Assembly: GCA_958496175.1 (NCBI GenBank)
Contig: OY292274.1
Coordinates: 41,488,630 to 41,552,629, forward strand
Length of the DNA stretch: 64,000 nucleotides
Origin: Sisyra terminalis
Lineage: Eukaryota > Arthropoda > Insecta > Neuroptera > Sisyridae
Reading direction: 5' to 3'
The position numbers were made by a program, and so were the translations under genes. Below, piece after piece: positions 1-12,275 of this stretch (position 1 is its first letter; each line of letters begins with the position of its first letter). A model generated the notes under the pieces. That model was not told where the DNA came from and searched no databases. It saw only the letters and a list, made by a program, of their open reading frames with translations.

Positions 1-116
1 TTCAAAGAGATGAGAGAACGTAAAAATTTCACGAACAATTTGATTCGATCTAAAAGAAACAATCTGTTTTTTATTGTTAAAACGAGGAAAAAAATTGCAG
101 TCGTATTAATATATTT

Positions 117-122
117 TTTATT
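117..122 (-). terminator. poly(A) signal AATAAA
   Basis: AATAAA on the minus strand lies 86 nt past the TGA of the small gene, giving a short 3' UTR. It is followed by AT-rich sequence and a second AATAAA-like site about 45 nt further on. Confidence 0.55.
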
Positions 123-207
123 AGATTTGCATTCTCCGCTTTGGGGCACGTTGATTTGGACCAATTTTATGGGTATGCGAGTATAGTAGGTATATATACT
201 TGTAGAT

Positions 208-407
208 TCAATGGTATGAAATTGTTGAAACCGTTTGATTTTTTCTTGGAGTCGTGATAGATTCGATTGGTTTGCGTTCCTCAAGTTCTTCGGCGCGCTC
301 TAACATCATTTTGTGTTGTATGAGGCGAAGACGCGAATCAATCGAAACGAGTTGTTCGGAGTTAAGAAACGCAAGATTCGATTTGAATAAAATGCGATCT
401 CCAAAAG
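208..407 (-). CDS. terminal coding exon (small gene)
   Basis: The exon encodes 65 residues from FGDRILFKSNLAFLNSE to a C-terminus ending TVSTISYH, with a TGA stop at 210-208. Upstream of the acceptor the frame closes (TAA), which fixes the boundary to within a few bases. Three AGs are clustered. The middle one (412) would give a phase-0 start with Leu-Ala, and the last one (408) gives the phase-1 junction needed for the 4959 donor. If the 412 acceptor is the real one, an unseen intermediate exon is required. Confidence 0.65.
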
Positions 408-3400
408 CTAACTGTTAACGAACCTGTTAATGTGAGAAAACAATGTCGATGCTATTTCTTCTCTTCCATTTATTTTTTTTTCTTTTCCATCTGCCAAAGA
501 ATTTAACGGTAAACTCAAAAATCATACACTAAAATTAAATGTTTGAAAATTTTCAAATTCAAAGTAGTTCATCTTTTGCCTAAGAGTCTTACGATTTGTA
601 ACCTATTTGGAAATTTTTAATCAGAGAAACTATCATTATCGGCATCTTCAATTTCTAGATTGTTTTCCATAAAACAAAGACTAATTAAGCCATAATATTT
701 TATTAAAAGCATAATTTTAAAGCAAGCATTTAATTAAAATTTTAATTATTAACTTAAGGTACTTAATATATTCTCTAAATCACTATATATATATATATAT
801 ATAGATTATAAAATTCAAAGTCTTTATCTAATAGTTTTGCACACATTTTTTAAAAACTTTATTAATAGTTTTAATAATTATTTATAATTAATTGTTTTAC
901 ACTATGTAATAAGAAAAATATAAACGTCTATCTAATTAAGATAAGTCTTATTATTTTATTATTTTTAAATAGTGTGACCACAAAGAAATAATTTTAAAAT
1001 TTCCTGATAGTTTCAGGTTTTTAAGGATATTTTTTAATCAATTCTTATAGTTCCGAGGATTTGAAGATCTTTTATAATTTGAATTATTAACACTTTGTGG
1101 TAAAATTTCAGATCCAATTTCAGATAACAGTTCAATACAAATTCTCAAAGGACTAGGATGAAAATAAGCAGTTAAAACTTGAATTTTATTCGCGACGTTT
1201 CGGTCCCTTTATTGAGCCTTCCTCAGGCGTTCATAAACAATCGCTTTAACTTTGACCACAATAATCCTTGTCATGATTCATTTTTATAGATGCGGCACAT
1301 TCAATAAAAATAATTGTAAAAGTTTCCAGAATTTCCAGAATTTCAATAAAAATTAGCTATAAATGATACTCTTTAAACCTAACCGCTCAGCACTTTAGTG
1401 TACCTTATCTATAAAATAAATTATGACAAGGATTATTGTTGACAAAGTTAAAGCCATTGTTTACGAACGCCTGAAGAAGGCTGAAGAAGGGACCGAAACG
1501 TCGCGAATAAAAATCAAGTTTTAACTGCTTATTTTCATCCTAGTCCTTTGAGAATTTGTATTGAACTGTTATCAACAAGGATCTGAAATTTTACCATAAA
1601 GTGTTAATTATTCAAATTATAAAAGATCTTCAAATCCTCGGAACCATAATAATTGAATAAAAAATATCCTAAAAAACCTGAAACTATTAGGGAATTTTAA
1701 AACTTTTTCTTTGTGGTCACACTATTTAAAAATAATAAGACTTATCTAAATTAGATAGACGTTTATATTTTTCTTTTTACATAGTATAAAATAATTAATT
1801 ATAAATAATTATTAAAGCTATTAATAAAGTTTTTAAAAAATCAAGTTTTAATTGCTTATTTTGATCCTAGTCCTCTGAGAATGTGTAGTAAATAATTAAA
1901 ACTGTTTTTTTTTTGCTACGTTTTGCAGTTTGTTTCAATTTTTTAAAGCGATCATAAATAACAATATAAAGTATAACTATTTTATTTGTCCTTATGGAGA
2001 AGTTTTGACCTAATTTTTCTATCACATGAATTAATTTTAGTGGAATAGGTTCCAAAAATACCATTGGTTAAGTTTATATACATGTAATATAACTAATCAT
2101 GTAATCAGAATAACTCCTATAGTTCTCATCCGATTTTGATCAAACTTAATACACTTATTCTTAGAAACATTACTTTTAACGAATTAAAAGATGAATAAAA
2201 TCGGATCACTAATTTAAAAATGGTTTAAAATTCTTAAAAATTCCTTGATATTTTTTTTAATTCCCTGATATTCCAAGATTGATTCCCTGATAATTCCAAG
2301 TTTTCTAACGTGGCCACTCTGTTCAAATAACTACAACCTATTCTTATAAAATTGATCAAAATTAAAAGCTTCTTTTTCGATGAATACATTTCATTATTAA
2401 TTTTTTGTAACGCTAGAGTCGCTAAAGACCATTGCATTATAAAACGACGATAAATAAGAACGTGACAATTGTTTCTTACATCATTGTTCTCAAATGTCTA
2501 AAGAACACATTGATAGCATACCTAAGATAAATATAAATAAGAATTGTTCTTTTTTTGTTGATATAATTTGTTTTGTGTAGAAAAATAAAAACGTTTTTCC
2601 CTTATTCATCAGAAGATTAATAATCGCTAAACTGTTAAATATCGATACACAATGTTCGTTGTTTGCATTTAATTCCACAAATATTACATCATTAAATCAT
2701 ATTTTTTATTGACAATTTTAGTAACACTTCCTTTTTTCATTTTTGTTTATATGCTTTATTCCTTCCCGGTCATTTGCTCAAATCCGATTCTTAAAACTAC
2801 TATTTCTCCGAATGACCAATTCTCTGTATTTTATCTCTGAATGATCTTTAAAATATTTCTACGAAAGAATTTGGCTTGGAACTTATTTTTTCGGTAATTA
2901 TAGGAATACGTAACTTGAGTTTGTATCTTTTTAATTCGCCGTACTCAGAAAACTATTCCGCAATTAATACGTAAATCGGATTGTTTAATGAATCATTATG
3001 GTGCATTTTTATCTTTTCTATTATTTTTTTCTTTTCTTCATGTTTTGATTTTTAATTTCCTATTTGTTTATTATGACAAAATTAAAAACAATAAAAAAAA
3101 ATTACATTTTAAAACTGGATTTTTAAATTTCGAGAAAATTTTATTAAGGGAAGACGGTTTTCCGGGAAATAACGGGGGACGAATAATTTTATTTTAACGG
3201 AAACATACATTCTTTTTTTATACCCCGTACAATTTTAAAACTCATTATATTAAGATTTAGGTGGGTGCCTAAACCAAAACTTTTTAAAATATTAGGAAGC
3301 AAAATTATTTTATTTTATTTATTTTATTAGGGTAGGCCAAAAATATCAACTATTTTTTTTAAAAAAATATCAAAAATATTATTAAGGTTGACAAAAAACA

Positions 3401-5085
3401 AATAATGTGAAATTTTTATTTGATTGTTGTACGACGTTTCGTCGCCATTCGGGACTTTATCAAGTACTTAATCATAGGCCATTAAAAGTCAATATTATTT
3501 AAAATATAGTTAGTAACAATATAGACTTTTAATGATCTATGATCTTTTTAATGATCTCTTAATAATCAAATCGGAAAAGTAGATTAATGTTTAAGGATCG
3601 ATTAAAGGAAACAGTTGGTCTGCCAAAAGTTCACAATCAGCCTTTTTTTGTAGAACATTCAATTTTCTTGAAGAATATATATTATTCAATTCTTTTAAGG
3701 TGATTACAAGGGTGAAAGATTTTGAGAAAAAAATGCTGTTTGAATAGAAAAATTAAAACGTGCACTGATAGACCTCTTAATATCAATACTAAATTTAGTT
3801 ATTTTCATAGGGTTTTTTCGACTAAAAATTTGGACTAATCAATTTTTTTTCTTAATGATTTTTATTTGATTTTCATACCACGTTTCGTCGCCTTTCGAGG
3901 CTTTATAAAAAACTTAATCATAGATCATTAAAATTCAATATTGTTTAAAATATAGTTAGTAACAATATAGACTTTTAATGATCTTTGATTAACTTTGGAA
4001 TTTAAAACTGATGAATGAATTGATATTTAGAGCAAATTTTTTGTATATTCTTAAAAGAAATAATATGTTCTACAAAAAATATCTCATAGCAAATCTCGCA
4101 TTTTTTGATAAAACTTTATTCAAAGTTATTCAAGTTTAAAGTTGGATAATTGACCTTGAATAACTTTGAGAGAAGTGAATCTATTAAAAAACGCCAAAAC
4201 ACCTTTTTTATAGAGCATTTTACTTCCTTCAAGGACATATACAAATTTTACTCTGAATGATGGTTCTTCATTAGTTACAAAATTTTTAAAGTTACAAAAT
4301 CAAATCGTAAAAAAATCAATCCTTATAGCTCAATTTTAAGAAAACGGTTAATCTGACGAAAATTTACAGTCAGGCATTTTTTGTAGAACATTTAATGCCC
4401 TTCATGAATATACGCTGTTTAATTCTTTCAGTGTGATGATTCAAAAGCTTTAAGTAAGGAATGCGCTTTGGATTGAAAAACCAAAAATTGCGATGGTAGA
4501 CCTCTTTATTAATATTAATCTTTCAAAAAAATCAACTTGTTTGGCCTAACTTGATGTGTATTTTTAATTAAATTGCAATTACCTATGTAAATACAATAAT
4601 TTCCAAGAAAATAACAAGTTGCGATACGCTTTTGGTAGGAAGTGTATTTTATTTTCAATTCAAACCAACGTACGAAGAATTTTTCATTAAAATTCAATGT
4701 TGCAATAAAAAACCATACTCCAATATAATTGATTTTTGTAAAAAAACGTTTTCCGTTCCATTGGAATCGAAGATATAACTTATTTATTAAAGATTCCAAT
4801 AAAAAATGCAATTATATAACTTCAGAAAAACAATAGATATAAATAACTCAATAACGAGAAAACGTACTACGGTAGAGGTTAGGTGGTTAGTTACGGTAGA
4901 AGACAATTTTTTCGGACATAGAAATTTTATGAATGTTAGAATGGAAAAGGAAACTTACCGGGAGAACCGAGGAAGTCATCTTTATCGAAAATTGGTTGTT
5001 GGCATCCGTAAGCCGGTAACCACGTGTTGCTGCCGTTGAGGTCCACGTGTTGATCGGGCCAATCACTGAAGGCAATATTTTCCAT
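208..5085 (-). CDS. small two-exon gene, 108-aa protein of unknown function
   Basis: Coding exons are 5085-4959 and 407-208 (127 + 200 nt = 108 codons plus TGA). The start ATG (5085) has a strong context: A at -3 and G at +4. The first exon ends in phase 1 at CCCG|GTAAGT. The second exon is compatible when the acceptor is the last AG of ttaacagttag (408), which joins as SP-A-FGDRILFKSN. The N-terminal half is rich in W, D, N and P (SDWPDQHVDLNGSNTW). The C-terminal half contains a probable amphipathic helix (LVSIDSRLRLIQHKMM, then ERAEELEERK) and a basic, Ser/Thr-rich tail. No signal peptide or membrane segment is seen, so a cytosolic or nuclear protein is likely. I do not recognise the family. 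Coding potential is supported by splice signals and by codon use much richer in G+C than the surroundings. The uncertain point is whether a further exon lies in the 4.55-kb intron; I saw none. Confidence 0.6.
783..803. repeat. short (TA)n microsatellite
   Basis: About ten TA units lie just outside the foldback element. Confidence 0.8.
845..1841. mobile_element. foldback element, ~1-kb imperfect palindrome
   Basis: The left arm (845-1300) is the imperfect reverse complement of the right arm (1395-1841). Matching landmarks are aaacgtctatcta, actaggatgaaaataagcag, gcgacgtttcggtccc and ccttgtcat. The spacer is about 95 nt with no ORF. Directly outside the right arm (1842-1885) is another copy of the internal segment aagttttaactgcttatttt...cctagtcctttgaga, so the end has been rearranged or duplicated. 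It looks like a non-coding foldback transposon. No transposase or target duplication was identified. Confidence 0.7.
1940..2330. repeat. dispersed repeat, copy 1
   Basis: Shares long stretches with 42470-42570 and 43110-43325, including ataactcctatag, tttgatcaaacttaata, aaatcggatcacta and the run of 'ccctgatatt...aagattgattccctga' blocks. In the second copy a reverse-transcriptase remnant lies between the two halves. No ORF is seen here. Confidence 0.65.
2395..2455 (+). repeat. SINE tail fragment
   Basis: Contains only the 3' part of the tRNA-derived SINE (gctagagtcgctaaagacc followed by the cgacgataaata tail). Confidence 0.5.
3410..3990. repeat. two direct copies of a repeat with an internal palindrome
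   Basis: About 130 nt at 3410-3545 recurs at 3875-3990, with the blocks acgtttcgtcgcc, acttaatcata and atatagttagtaacaat. Each copy carries an inner hairpin in which cattaaaagtcaatatt pairs with aatatagacttttaatg. No coding content is seen. Confidence 0.6.
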
Positions 5086-5175
5086 TTTGCCTCATTCCAA
5101 ATAGGTATCAAAATACACTCATTTCATCCCCCGTTTCACATCGATAGGAAGTTGCTTCGATTCACGAACGATTAT
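4959..5175 (-). CDS. first coding exon with 5' UTR part (small gene)
   Basis: The acceptor is a clear pyrimidine tract followed by cgttacag| at 5176, so this exon is not the first of the transcript. The 5' UTR portion is 5175-5086 and the coding portion 5085-4959. It encodes 42 residues, beginning MENIAFSDWPDQ and ending DDFLGSP, plus one base of the next codon. The donor GTAAGT is at 4958-4953. Two minimal upstream ORFs precede the real start (see the separate entry). The reading frame is open throughout the exon and matches no repeat family in the window. Confidence 0.7.
5108..5127 (-). promoter_or_regulatory. two overlapping minimal upstream ORFs
   Basis: In the 5' UTR, ATG-AAA-TGA (5127-5119) overlaps ATG-AGT-GTA-TTT-TGA (5122-5108). 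Both end 23 nt or more before the main ATG at 5085. Such tiny uORFs often lower translation of the main frame; that role here is inferred. Confidence 0.45.
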
Positions 5176-6689
5176 CTGTAACGAGGAAAAACTAATTTTA
5201 CAAGCAGAGAAAGTTAGAAATTATTTTTGAAATTTCCGCCATTTACTAATCCATAACAAGCAACAATTAAATAAAAACATCTGCAGCAAACTTCACCGCT
5301 TTTCTTTTATTGTTAATATTTTTCTCAAAAAAAAAAAAAATGCTGAGAACAAGAAACGCTCTGAATCTCAGTAATTTTCACCATTAATAGACTATGAAGA
5401 AATTTTCTTGAGATATCATAACTTATTTAACATACAAAAATACGAATCTTTTGCTACCAAGGTTGTAATCGGTTATTTTTTTTTTTCGTTTTTGTCATCT
5501 GCTAATGCGAAAAAACTCTTATGAGTGATTAATATAGCCAAGATGGAAATTGGACAAAAAAAAATTAGCTCATTGCTTTTATTAATGAAATACATCATAC
5601 CTACCTACACCTTACTGTGGCCCCCTTTTTTCAATCGTATTTCGTATGTTTGGTTGATAAATAAGAAGAAATTTTTGTTTAATCATCGTACAGATACCTA
5701 CTTTAAATTTTAAACTAACAAAACTCAATTTGAGTTTGGCAAAAGGTAAAAAAAGCAAGGAAAAATAAATTCCATGACTATGGTAAAAATAATGAAATTA
5801 AAACTTGAAACTGAAAAAAGTGGATATATTTTTAGATAATTCCCAAAACCGCAATAAATTATTTAAAAAAGTTTTAATTCTTTTGTCTGTAAAAATTTCC
5901 TATATAAAAATAACAATTTGTCCAATGTTTGTATTTTCGTTACAATGATACAAAAGTCCCAATTATTATTTGCGTCAATTGTGTCAACGGTTATTACAAT
6001 TTGCTAGGGTTTTTCTATTACCAACATCTTCCATTTCACAATAATATACGTAATATAGAAATCATTCATAAAAGATAACGATTAATAAGAACTTTTCATT
6101 TATTCATATTTACAGCCTTTTTAGACGTATTGCATAGCCATATATTCGTAATAAATATTCTCTATTTAAAAAAATTGTACATGATATAAAAATGTATATG
6201 AGGGTTGACATAAAACTTAAACATTTTTAACGCTTTTCGAGGATAGAGACCAGAAAAAAAACAATGCATTAGAATTATGACTAGGTATTCCAAATATTTT
6301 TTATCTCACGGATTGGAAACATAATCTATCTTTTTTTACCGGTACCGGCTCGAAAACCGGTAGTGATTGGGAACATTGAGTTAAAACTTATAGTTAAAGT
6401 TAGCAATAAGTTAATTAAAATTTCATACAGTATTAACTATATTTGTTAGAAAATTATTTACTCCTAGAATTTATTATTCCTATAAACTAGGAAGACTAGG
6501 TTTTTGTTTATGCAATATATTGTGGTCCAATTTATGTAGTATACTTTAATATACATAATATATATAAAATTTGAACAGAAAATGAAACAAAAATATTTGT
6601 GACGTATTGCCAAGATACGTATTTCGATCGCCAAGCAATCTTCCTCATTGGTCATCAAGTAGTTTGGATCGCTCCGTGACTGTTTTGTG

Positions 6690-6840
6690 ATGATTCACAA
6701 AAATAGATTGATAAAATATTCAGAGGATTAGGATCAAAAAATAATCGGTTAGCTTAGTTTTAACTGATTATTTTTGATCCTAGTCTTCTGAATATTTTAT
6801 CTATCTATCATCATCGAGGATCTGAAAAATTTTACAATTC
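6690..6840. repeat. short palindromic repeat related to the 845-1841 foldback
   Basis: gataaaatattcagagga and ggatcaaaaaataatc on the left pair with their inverted copies ending at about 6805. The core ggattaggatcaaaaaataa is related to ggactaggatgaaaataa in the foldback at 845-1841, so this is probably a shortened relative. Confidence 0.5.
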
Positions 6841-7614
6841 ACAAAAATCTTGTTTGAATAGGATGACTAGGATTTTTCAAATCAATGAAGGACATTTTTT
6901 TTTCTTACAATAGTTTACAGAAGAAAAAAAAAGCTGATCAAACAAAAAAATTAACAGTAAAAAGAATAGCATTAAATTAGTTTACTGAATATCTACTGAT
7001 AATAAGGTGCCTATTCTCTTTTAAATTTTAATGTTTTAATGAAAGCTATAATGCTTATAAGTTAAGAATTACACTAGATATTTATTAAAGTATTCGAAAA
7101 TACAATTATTTAAAAATCTTAACTATGTTCAGAGTCATATAAATCTCATGGTTAATCAGGCTACAACCCTGGAACATTCACCTTTTGAGGGTGTTTTTTT
7201 TATAGTGATATGAAATAAAATAAGAAAGCAAATAACTAACATTATAACGTTGTAATTTTTGTTAAAGCTCCCGCCCCCACTTCCATTACCGTGTAATTAG
7301 TTACACGTAATGTTATTTTTTAAGTTAGTATAGGGTTGCTTAGTTTCAATGCAAAACGCACACCCCAATGCAACGGTGATATGTAAATTTTATTTTTATA
7401 GCATTATAAAACTCCACTCAAATTAATAAAAATCCAGATAATATATAATGTCTTTAAAAAATTTTAAATTTTCAAAATTATTTCGAAAAATTAAAGAAAA
7501 TAATAATCTTAATCAAAGCTATAACTAAGATTTTGAGCAATTATAACCAAGAATAATTTTAAGGTATTATTTCCCGTCTCTTTATAACAACTAAAGTTTT
7601 AGTAGCGACTTCAA

Positions 7615-7722
7615 CATTAACAATAACCCGTAACTAGAGGAACATTAAAAATTCGCTTGTTACGAAATTCAAATCCAGCTGCTACTAGTTTTGAAGCGGC
7701 CATCTTAGTCACTCGTCAATAA
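7615..7722 (-). repeat. decayed tRNA-derived SINE
   Basis: On the minus strand an A-box-like region (gacgagtgactaagatgg) and a B-box-like region are recognisable at low identity to the other SINE copies, along with a decayed tail. Confidence 0.4.
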
Positions 7723-8529
7723 ATAAAGGGAAACTCTTACTTTTATGCTCCCGCACAATCTGGGATCATAGCTGACATTTAACATTATACCATTGTTCCT
7801 TTTTAAACCCTGAATCTTTATTCATAGCGTTGTAAAAACACGTAATATTATAAAAATACTTACATTGTTTAAAAAATATAATAAAATAAAAAACAGCACT
7901 ATGGAACCACCATTAGTGTTTTGTTGTTGTATGAATGTTGAAATGTCGGACAGAGGATTGAACAATAATCAATATTGAGTGCAATAAGAGTTATAATGAA
8001 AGTTAAAAGTTTTAAAAACAACAATAACAAAAATTGATTTCCTGTTCATTTCATTGAGTATAATCTCTGCATGTAGTAAATAATGAGATGTAAATAAATT
8101 AATTCATCTAGATATATAAGAACATTTGGAAGACATAGTTTTCTTTAATAGTTACTGCAGTGCTGCAAAAATATAAATTCTATTTTGAATCTACCTGCCG
8201 CACTGTTTTTCAATTAATTGATAAACCCTTCAATATTAGGGTATTTTGAGGAAGTAATAAAAAATAAAAGTAATTTAAAGAACGACTAATGAATTTATAT
8301 AAATTTTATAATGAATTCATTTCTGTTTTTGTATAAGAGTAATGCTGTCTTAATCTTTGAATAATCTCTAAATAATTTTTAAAAATGAGTGAGTGGCAAC
8401 GTTGTATATTTAATGTTGAATTTAACAAGTCGATTTACATATTACATGATGGTAATGATGTAGATTGGAGAACAATAACACTGTTTTTGATATATCATAT
8501 AATCTATCTATTATAGCTACAAAATAATG

Positions 8530-8700
8530 TGGTTCAGACGATTCGCCAGGACGAGGTTTGCAGAGTCTGAATCCTACAGCCTTAGGCTAAGGTATTGTAT
8601 TACCTGGATCCCTAATTTACCTATTGTAGGTCGAGCAAATTAGCAAAAGTCGAGCAAATTAAGATGTCGTTCGATTAGTTTAGTACGGAAGCCCGGTAAC
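8530..8700. repeat. dispersed repeat shared with 55270-55565
   Basis: The block cgattcgccaggacgaggtttg...ctacagccttaggct...cctattgtaggtcga parallels ggtttaccaggacacggtttgg...ctgtagcctttggct...cctattgtaaatcga at 55275-55370. Its class is unknown. Confidence 0.4.
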
Positions 8701-9146
8701 GAAAACCCCTAGATCTTTTAGTCCCATAAAAATAGGGCGCTGTTTTCCAACAGAATGTGAGAAGCAGTTTCATACTTGGGCAGAACTACAAACCCAACAT
8801 TACTCCAATAGTATGAAAATGCTTCTTCAAGCCACAGTGACCGATTATGAGCCTTGGCACCAATCAAGCTTAAGATCTACTTAAATATAGTATTTCATAA
8901 GTTAGGTTTTAAGAATTTCGTACCATTATTTTGCTATATTTTGCCCTTCGGTGTTGCTCCTTGAAGAGCAAAGAGCGTTTTTAACGATATTAAAAAGGCA
9001 TTTATAATATAAGAGCATTTTTATTTAAGAAAGGATAATTTAAATTATTAAGATATGTATTTCTTGAAAGCTAGTAAAACTAATCAATAACATTGTTGAC
9101 GTATTATTATGTTACGTTGACGAAATCACAAGTATCAGCTAGTCTT

Positions 9147-9330
9147 CTATCTATTATTATGAAGAGGAAAGATTCGATTGTTTGTTTGCTTTGAATAGGC
9201 TTCGAAACTACTTAACCGATTTGAAAAAATCTTTCACTGTTGGGAAGCTACACTAATTCCGGTGAACATAGGCTATATTAAATTTTCAAAAAAATTAGGG
9301 ATCCATACTAAAACTCCAATAGTGTATGAA
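9147..9330 (+). mobile_element. Helitron-like 5' fragment
   Basis: The sequence tctattattatgaagagg, then gattcgattgtttgtttg, then aggcttcgaaactac and accgatttgaaaaa resembles the leader of non-autonomous Helitron-type repeats widespread in insect genomes. That assignment is from memory of the family. No matching 3' hairpin end was found, so it is probably truncated. Confidence 0.4.
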
Positions 9331-10735
9331 AAAATTACCAAAAAACTTTCTTACATCGCGTGCGCTGGCGATTTAACTAAAGAACGGAACAACCGAATTT
9401 AATGAAACTTTATATTAATGATACAACACAATTACCCACACACGTTAGGCTACTCATCATTCCTTAAAAATAATAAGGTATTGTATCCCCTACGTAAAAA
9501 CTGAGGGATGAAAAAAAAATTTTACTTTAGATAGGCTAGTTATATATCATTGGAAAGGTATTTAAAAGTTAAAAAAGGATCTGTATTAATATTTTTAGTT
9601 GAACTAATAAAAAGCACAGTAATTTAATTTAAAGTACAAAAATTGCCTTTTTGAGATATAAATGTTTTTATCGATAATATTCTGACAGTATTTTTTTTTT
9701 ACAAAATTGTTGTTAGTAATAAGTACGAAAAAGCATGTACCAAATGATAATTCGTGCAACGTTGTCAACTTTTTCACTAGCCCGTTTTCCCTTACCAGAA
9801 CCCAGTAGGTTCATACGAAAATTTTGATTCTTTACCTTTAAAATTATCACCATTTTTCTATATATAAAAATTAAAAAATTATATAAAAAAAGATATTTAA
9901 AAAAGTTAAATATTGATGCAATAAGTCCAATATAGTGGCAACTACTGAATCACCAATCGTTTATTAAGGCAGTATAGCAAATGTCTAGATTATATTTAGG
10001 CCGGATATTTTTCATATCTATACCATATCTTTAAGATAGGTATTTAATAGATAAAAATTTATCTCTTTGATAAATTCTACACTTATTATTATTCTTAAGT
10101 GAAAATACGTATATTTTCTCCATCGCCCGGATATAATTTTATCTGTAAGATAAATGCCACTGATTAGATGTAAAAATACCAGCCCTTATTATAATATTAT
10201 GTGATCTGAATTTATCCGAGAGTTAATATTATGTTACTGTTACTTAAGGTTATTGTATATTTCGTAGCTCAACTCGGTCAAGTAGTTGCAATTGAATAGT
10301 TTGACAATTTTGCAGCGACTTGACATTATTTTACATTAAATATACTAAGGTAATTAAATTTATAATCTTTTATTATATGATAGATATTAAGTTCTTCGCA
10401 TTGTTTTAAGTCCTCATTTCACTTATTAATTGATTCCTTTTAATTTCAAATAAGTGAATAATCAAAAATTATTTCATTTAGTTTCTAAATCGCATTTTTT
10501 CATTTACTAAACCACATTTTGTGAGTTTCAAAATCGCAAATTTTGTGCTTTAATTTTCCTATAATTTACGTTGAAAAACGAAAAGCGGTTCAAAACATGA
10601 GTCAAACTATTCAATACCGATATAAAATAGTCATTGTTTCCTATCAAATCCTGAAATATCACAAATTAAGAAATAAAATTTGTTGGAGTAGATAATAATT
10701 CATAAAATAGCTTTGTTGTATTCGTCTAGCCCAGT

Positions 10736-10800
10736 GGTCCCCAACCGTATGCCCACGGCACCATGGTATCCACTGATTATTTTACTTGTACCCACCCCCG
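10736..10800. mobile_element. hAT-like left end fragment
   Basis: cccagtggtccccaaccgtatg followed by a GC-richer 50 nt resembles a hAT terminal region (CAGTGGTCCCCAACC). No right end was located. Confidence 0.35.
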
Positions 10801-12151
10801 GATTACAATGATTAAAATATTAAAGCTTTTTGTAACTCTTTTTAAGTATATATTATTAACAATTCGCAAATCAACATATTACTCGCTATTCGGTTAGCAT
10901 CCTAGAATATGCTCTTGGGCTAAAAACGGATAGGGACCTCTAGCCTAGTCTGTAACAGTAACATACTGAATACCTAGTCGTAAATTTATATTCTTTACTT
11001 ATAAAAAATATTAAATAATATGTTACATATCTTTTTCTTGTTAATCCTTACTTATACCAATGTACATTACCTATCACAAGAGCCGGATTCAATATAGTTG
11101 AGAACTGTAAACTATACCGTTGATGGTAGCCAATTGTTTTAAAAAAAAATTGGTCAACCAAAAAGTGTAGACGAAACAATTAACGACAAAGTTCAAACTT
11201 CAAATAATAGTGTATAGATATTTTCAATTTTATCAAGATTGAAATTGAGTGATAAAATTTAATAATTTTCGGGTGTTATTTTCGTGTAGAGACCTGTAGG
11301 CTGCAGCCTAGTCGGTAAATTTGACCCTTACTGACTTTACTCTTTTCTTAGATTACTGATGAAAAAACAACAGTTTTTGCAAATGCGCAAATATAGAACA
11401 TAAAAACGCCACAATGATAATTTTTGTAATCTTTTGCTTGTTTATGTTTCATAAAAGTGTTTTGTTTTTACTTTTTTGTTTATTTTAATTAATTTGTTTT
11501 TTAAGTTTTTTTTTATCGATAAAAACAAAGCCAAACTACGATTCACTCATTTCTGTGTCATTTATTTAATGAGAATGAATTAAATATATATTTATAAATA
11601 TAATTGTTACTGAGATAAATTATTATCGAAAGGTAGAAAAAATAAATAGTTTGATATGATTGCTCATCCAATGATTTTTCTATTAGTCACTCCGTTTACT
11701 TATAATGTACAATTTTCAAATTAATACTTTTGTAATTTGTTGAGCAAATTTATATCGTAACAAAATAACTTTAATAAGAACCTAAAACCTGGAAAGTGAA
11801 AATTGCCTCTATTAAATAACGACCTATGTGTATTTTAAATACACATTGAATATTATTTATATTAACAGTTAATCATATCACAAATATTGTAGTTTAAGTT
11901 GGGTAATTTCTAAAGTCATTGAAGCACAAATTCCAATTTCATAAATAAATATTTGGCTGTTACTTTGACATCAACAAATTAAGTACCGATTTTTAAACTT
12001 TAATGAAATTGATATGAAAAAAAAATGAAATTTTCAAGTTACTTGTAAATTCGGGTTTTAGTTTTGTCAGTTTCAACCAAAAATGAAAATAGTGCTGGTT
12101 GATGCTATACCAAGTCTATAACTTTCTACGCCTTATCATTTTTGAGATTTG

Positions 12152-12153
<2 letters not shown>

Positions 12154-12198
<45 letters not shown>

Positions 12199-12204
12199 TA
12201 TATG

Positions 12205-12241
<37 letters not shown>

Positions 12242-12275
12242 GTATATGTATATATAGTATACATATATGTATGTA
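12154..12275. repeat. (TA)n / TATATG microsatellite
   Basis: About 120 nt of TA dinucleotides interrupted by TACA and TGTA. The apparent Tyr/Ile ORF across it is an artefact of the repeat. Confidence 0.9.

Larger units (their letters stand above)
412..4958 (-). other. intron of the small gene, mostly repeats
   Basis: This is a GT-AG interval of about 4.55 kb. It contains the 1-kb palindrome (845-1841), a dispersed repeat copy (1940-2330), a SINE tail fragment (2395-2455) and two direct repeats (3410-3545, 3875-3990). No further exon was recognised on either strand. Confidence 0.5.

Noticed and set aside
4515..4811. 98-codon minus-strand ORF between the two small-gene exons
   Set aside because: Low-complexity, hydrophobic/aromatic AT-driven composition and no matching splice phases; not accepted as an intermediate exon.
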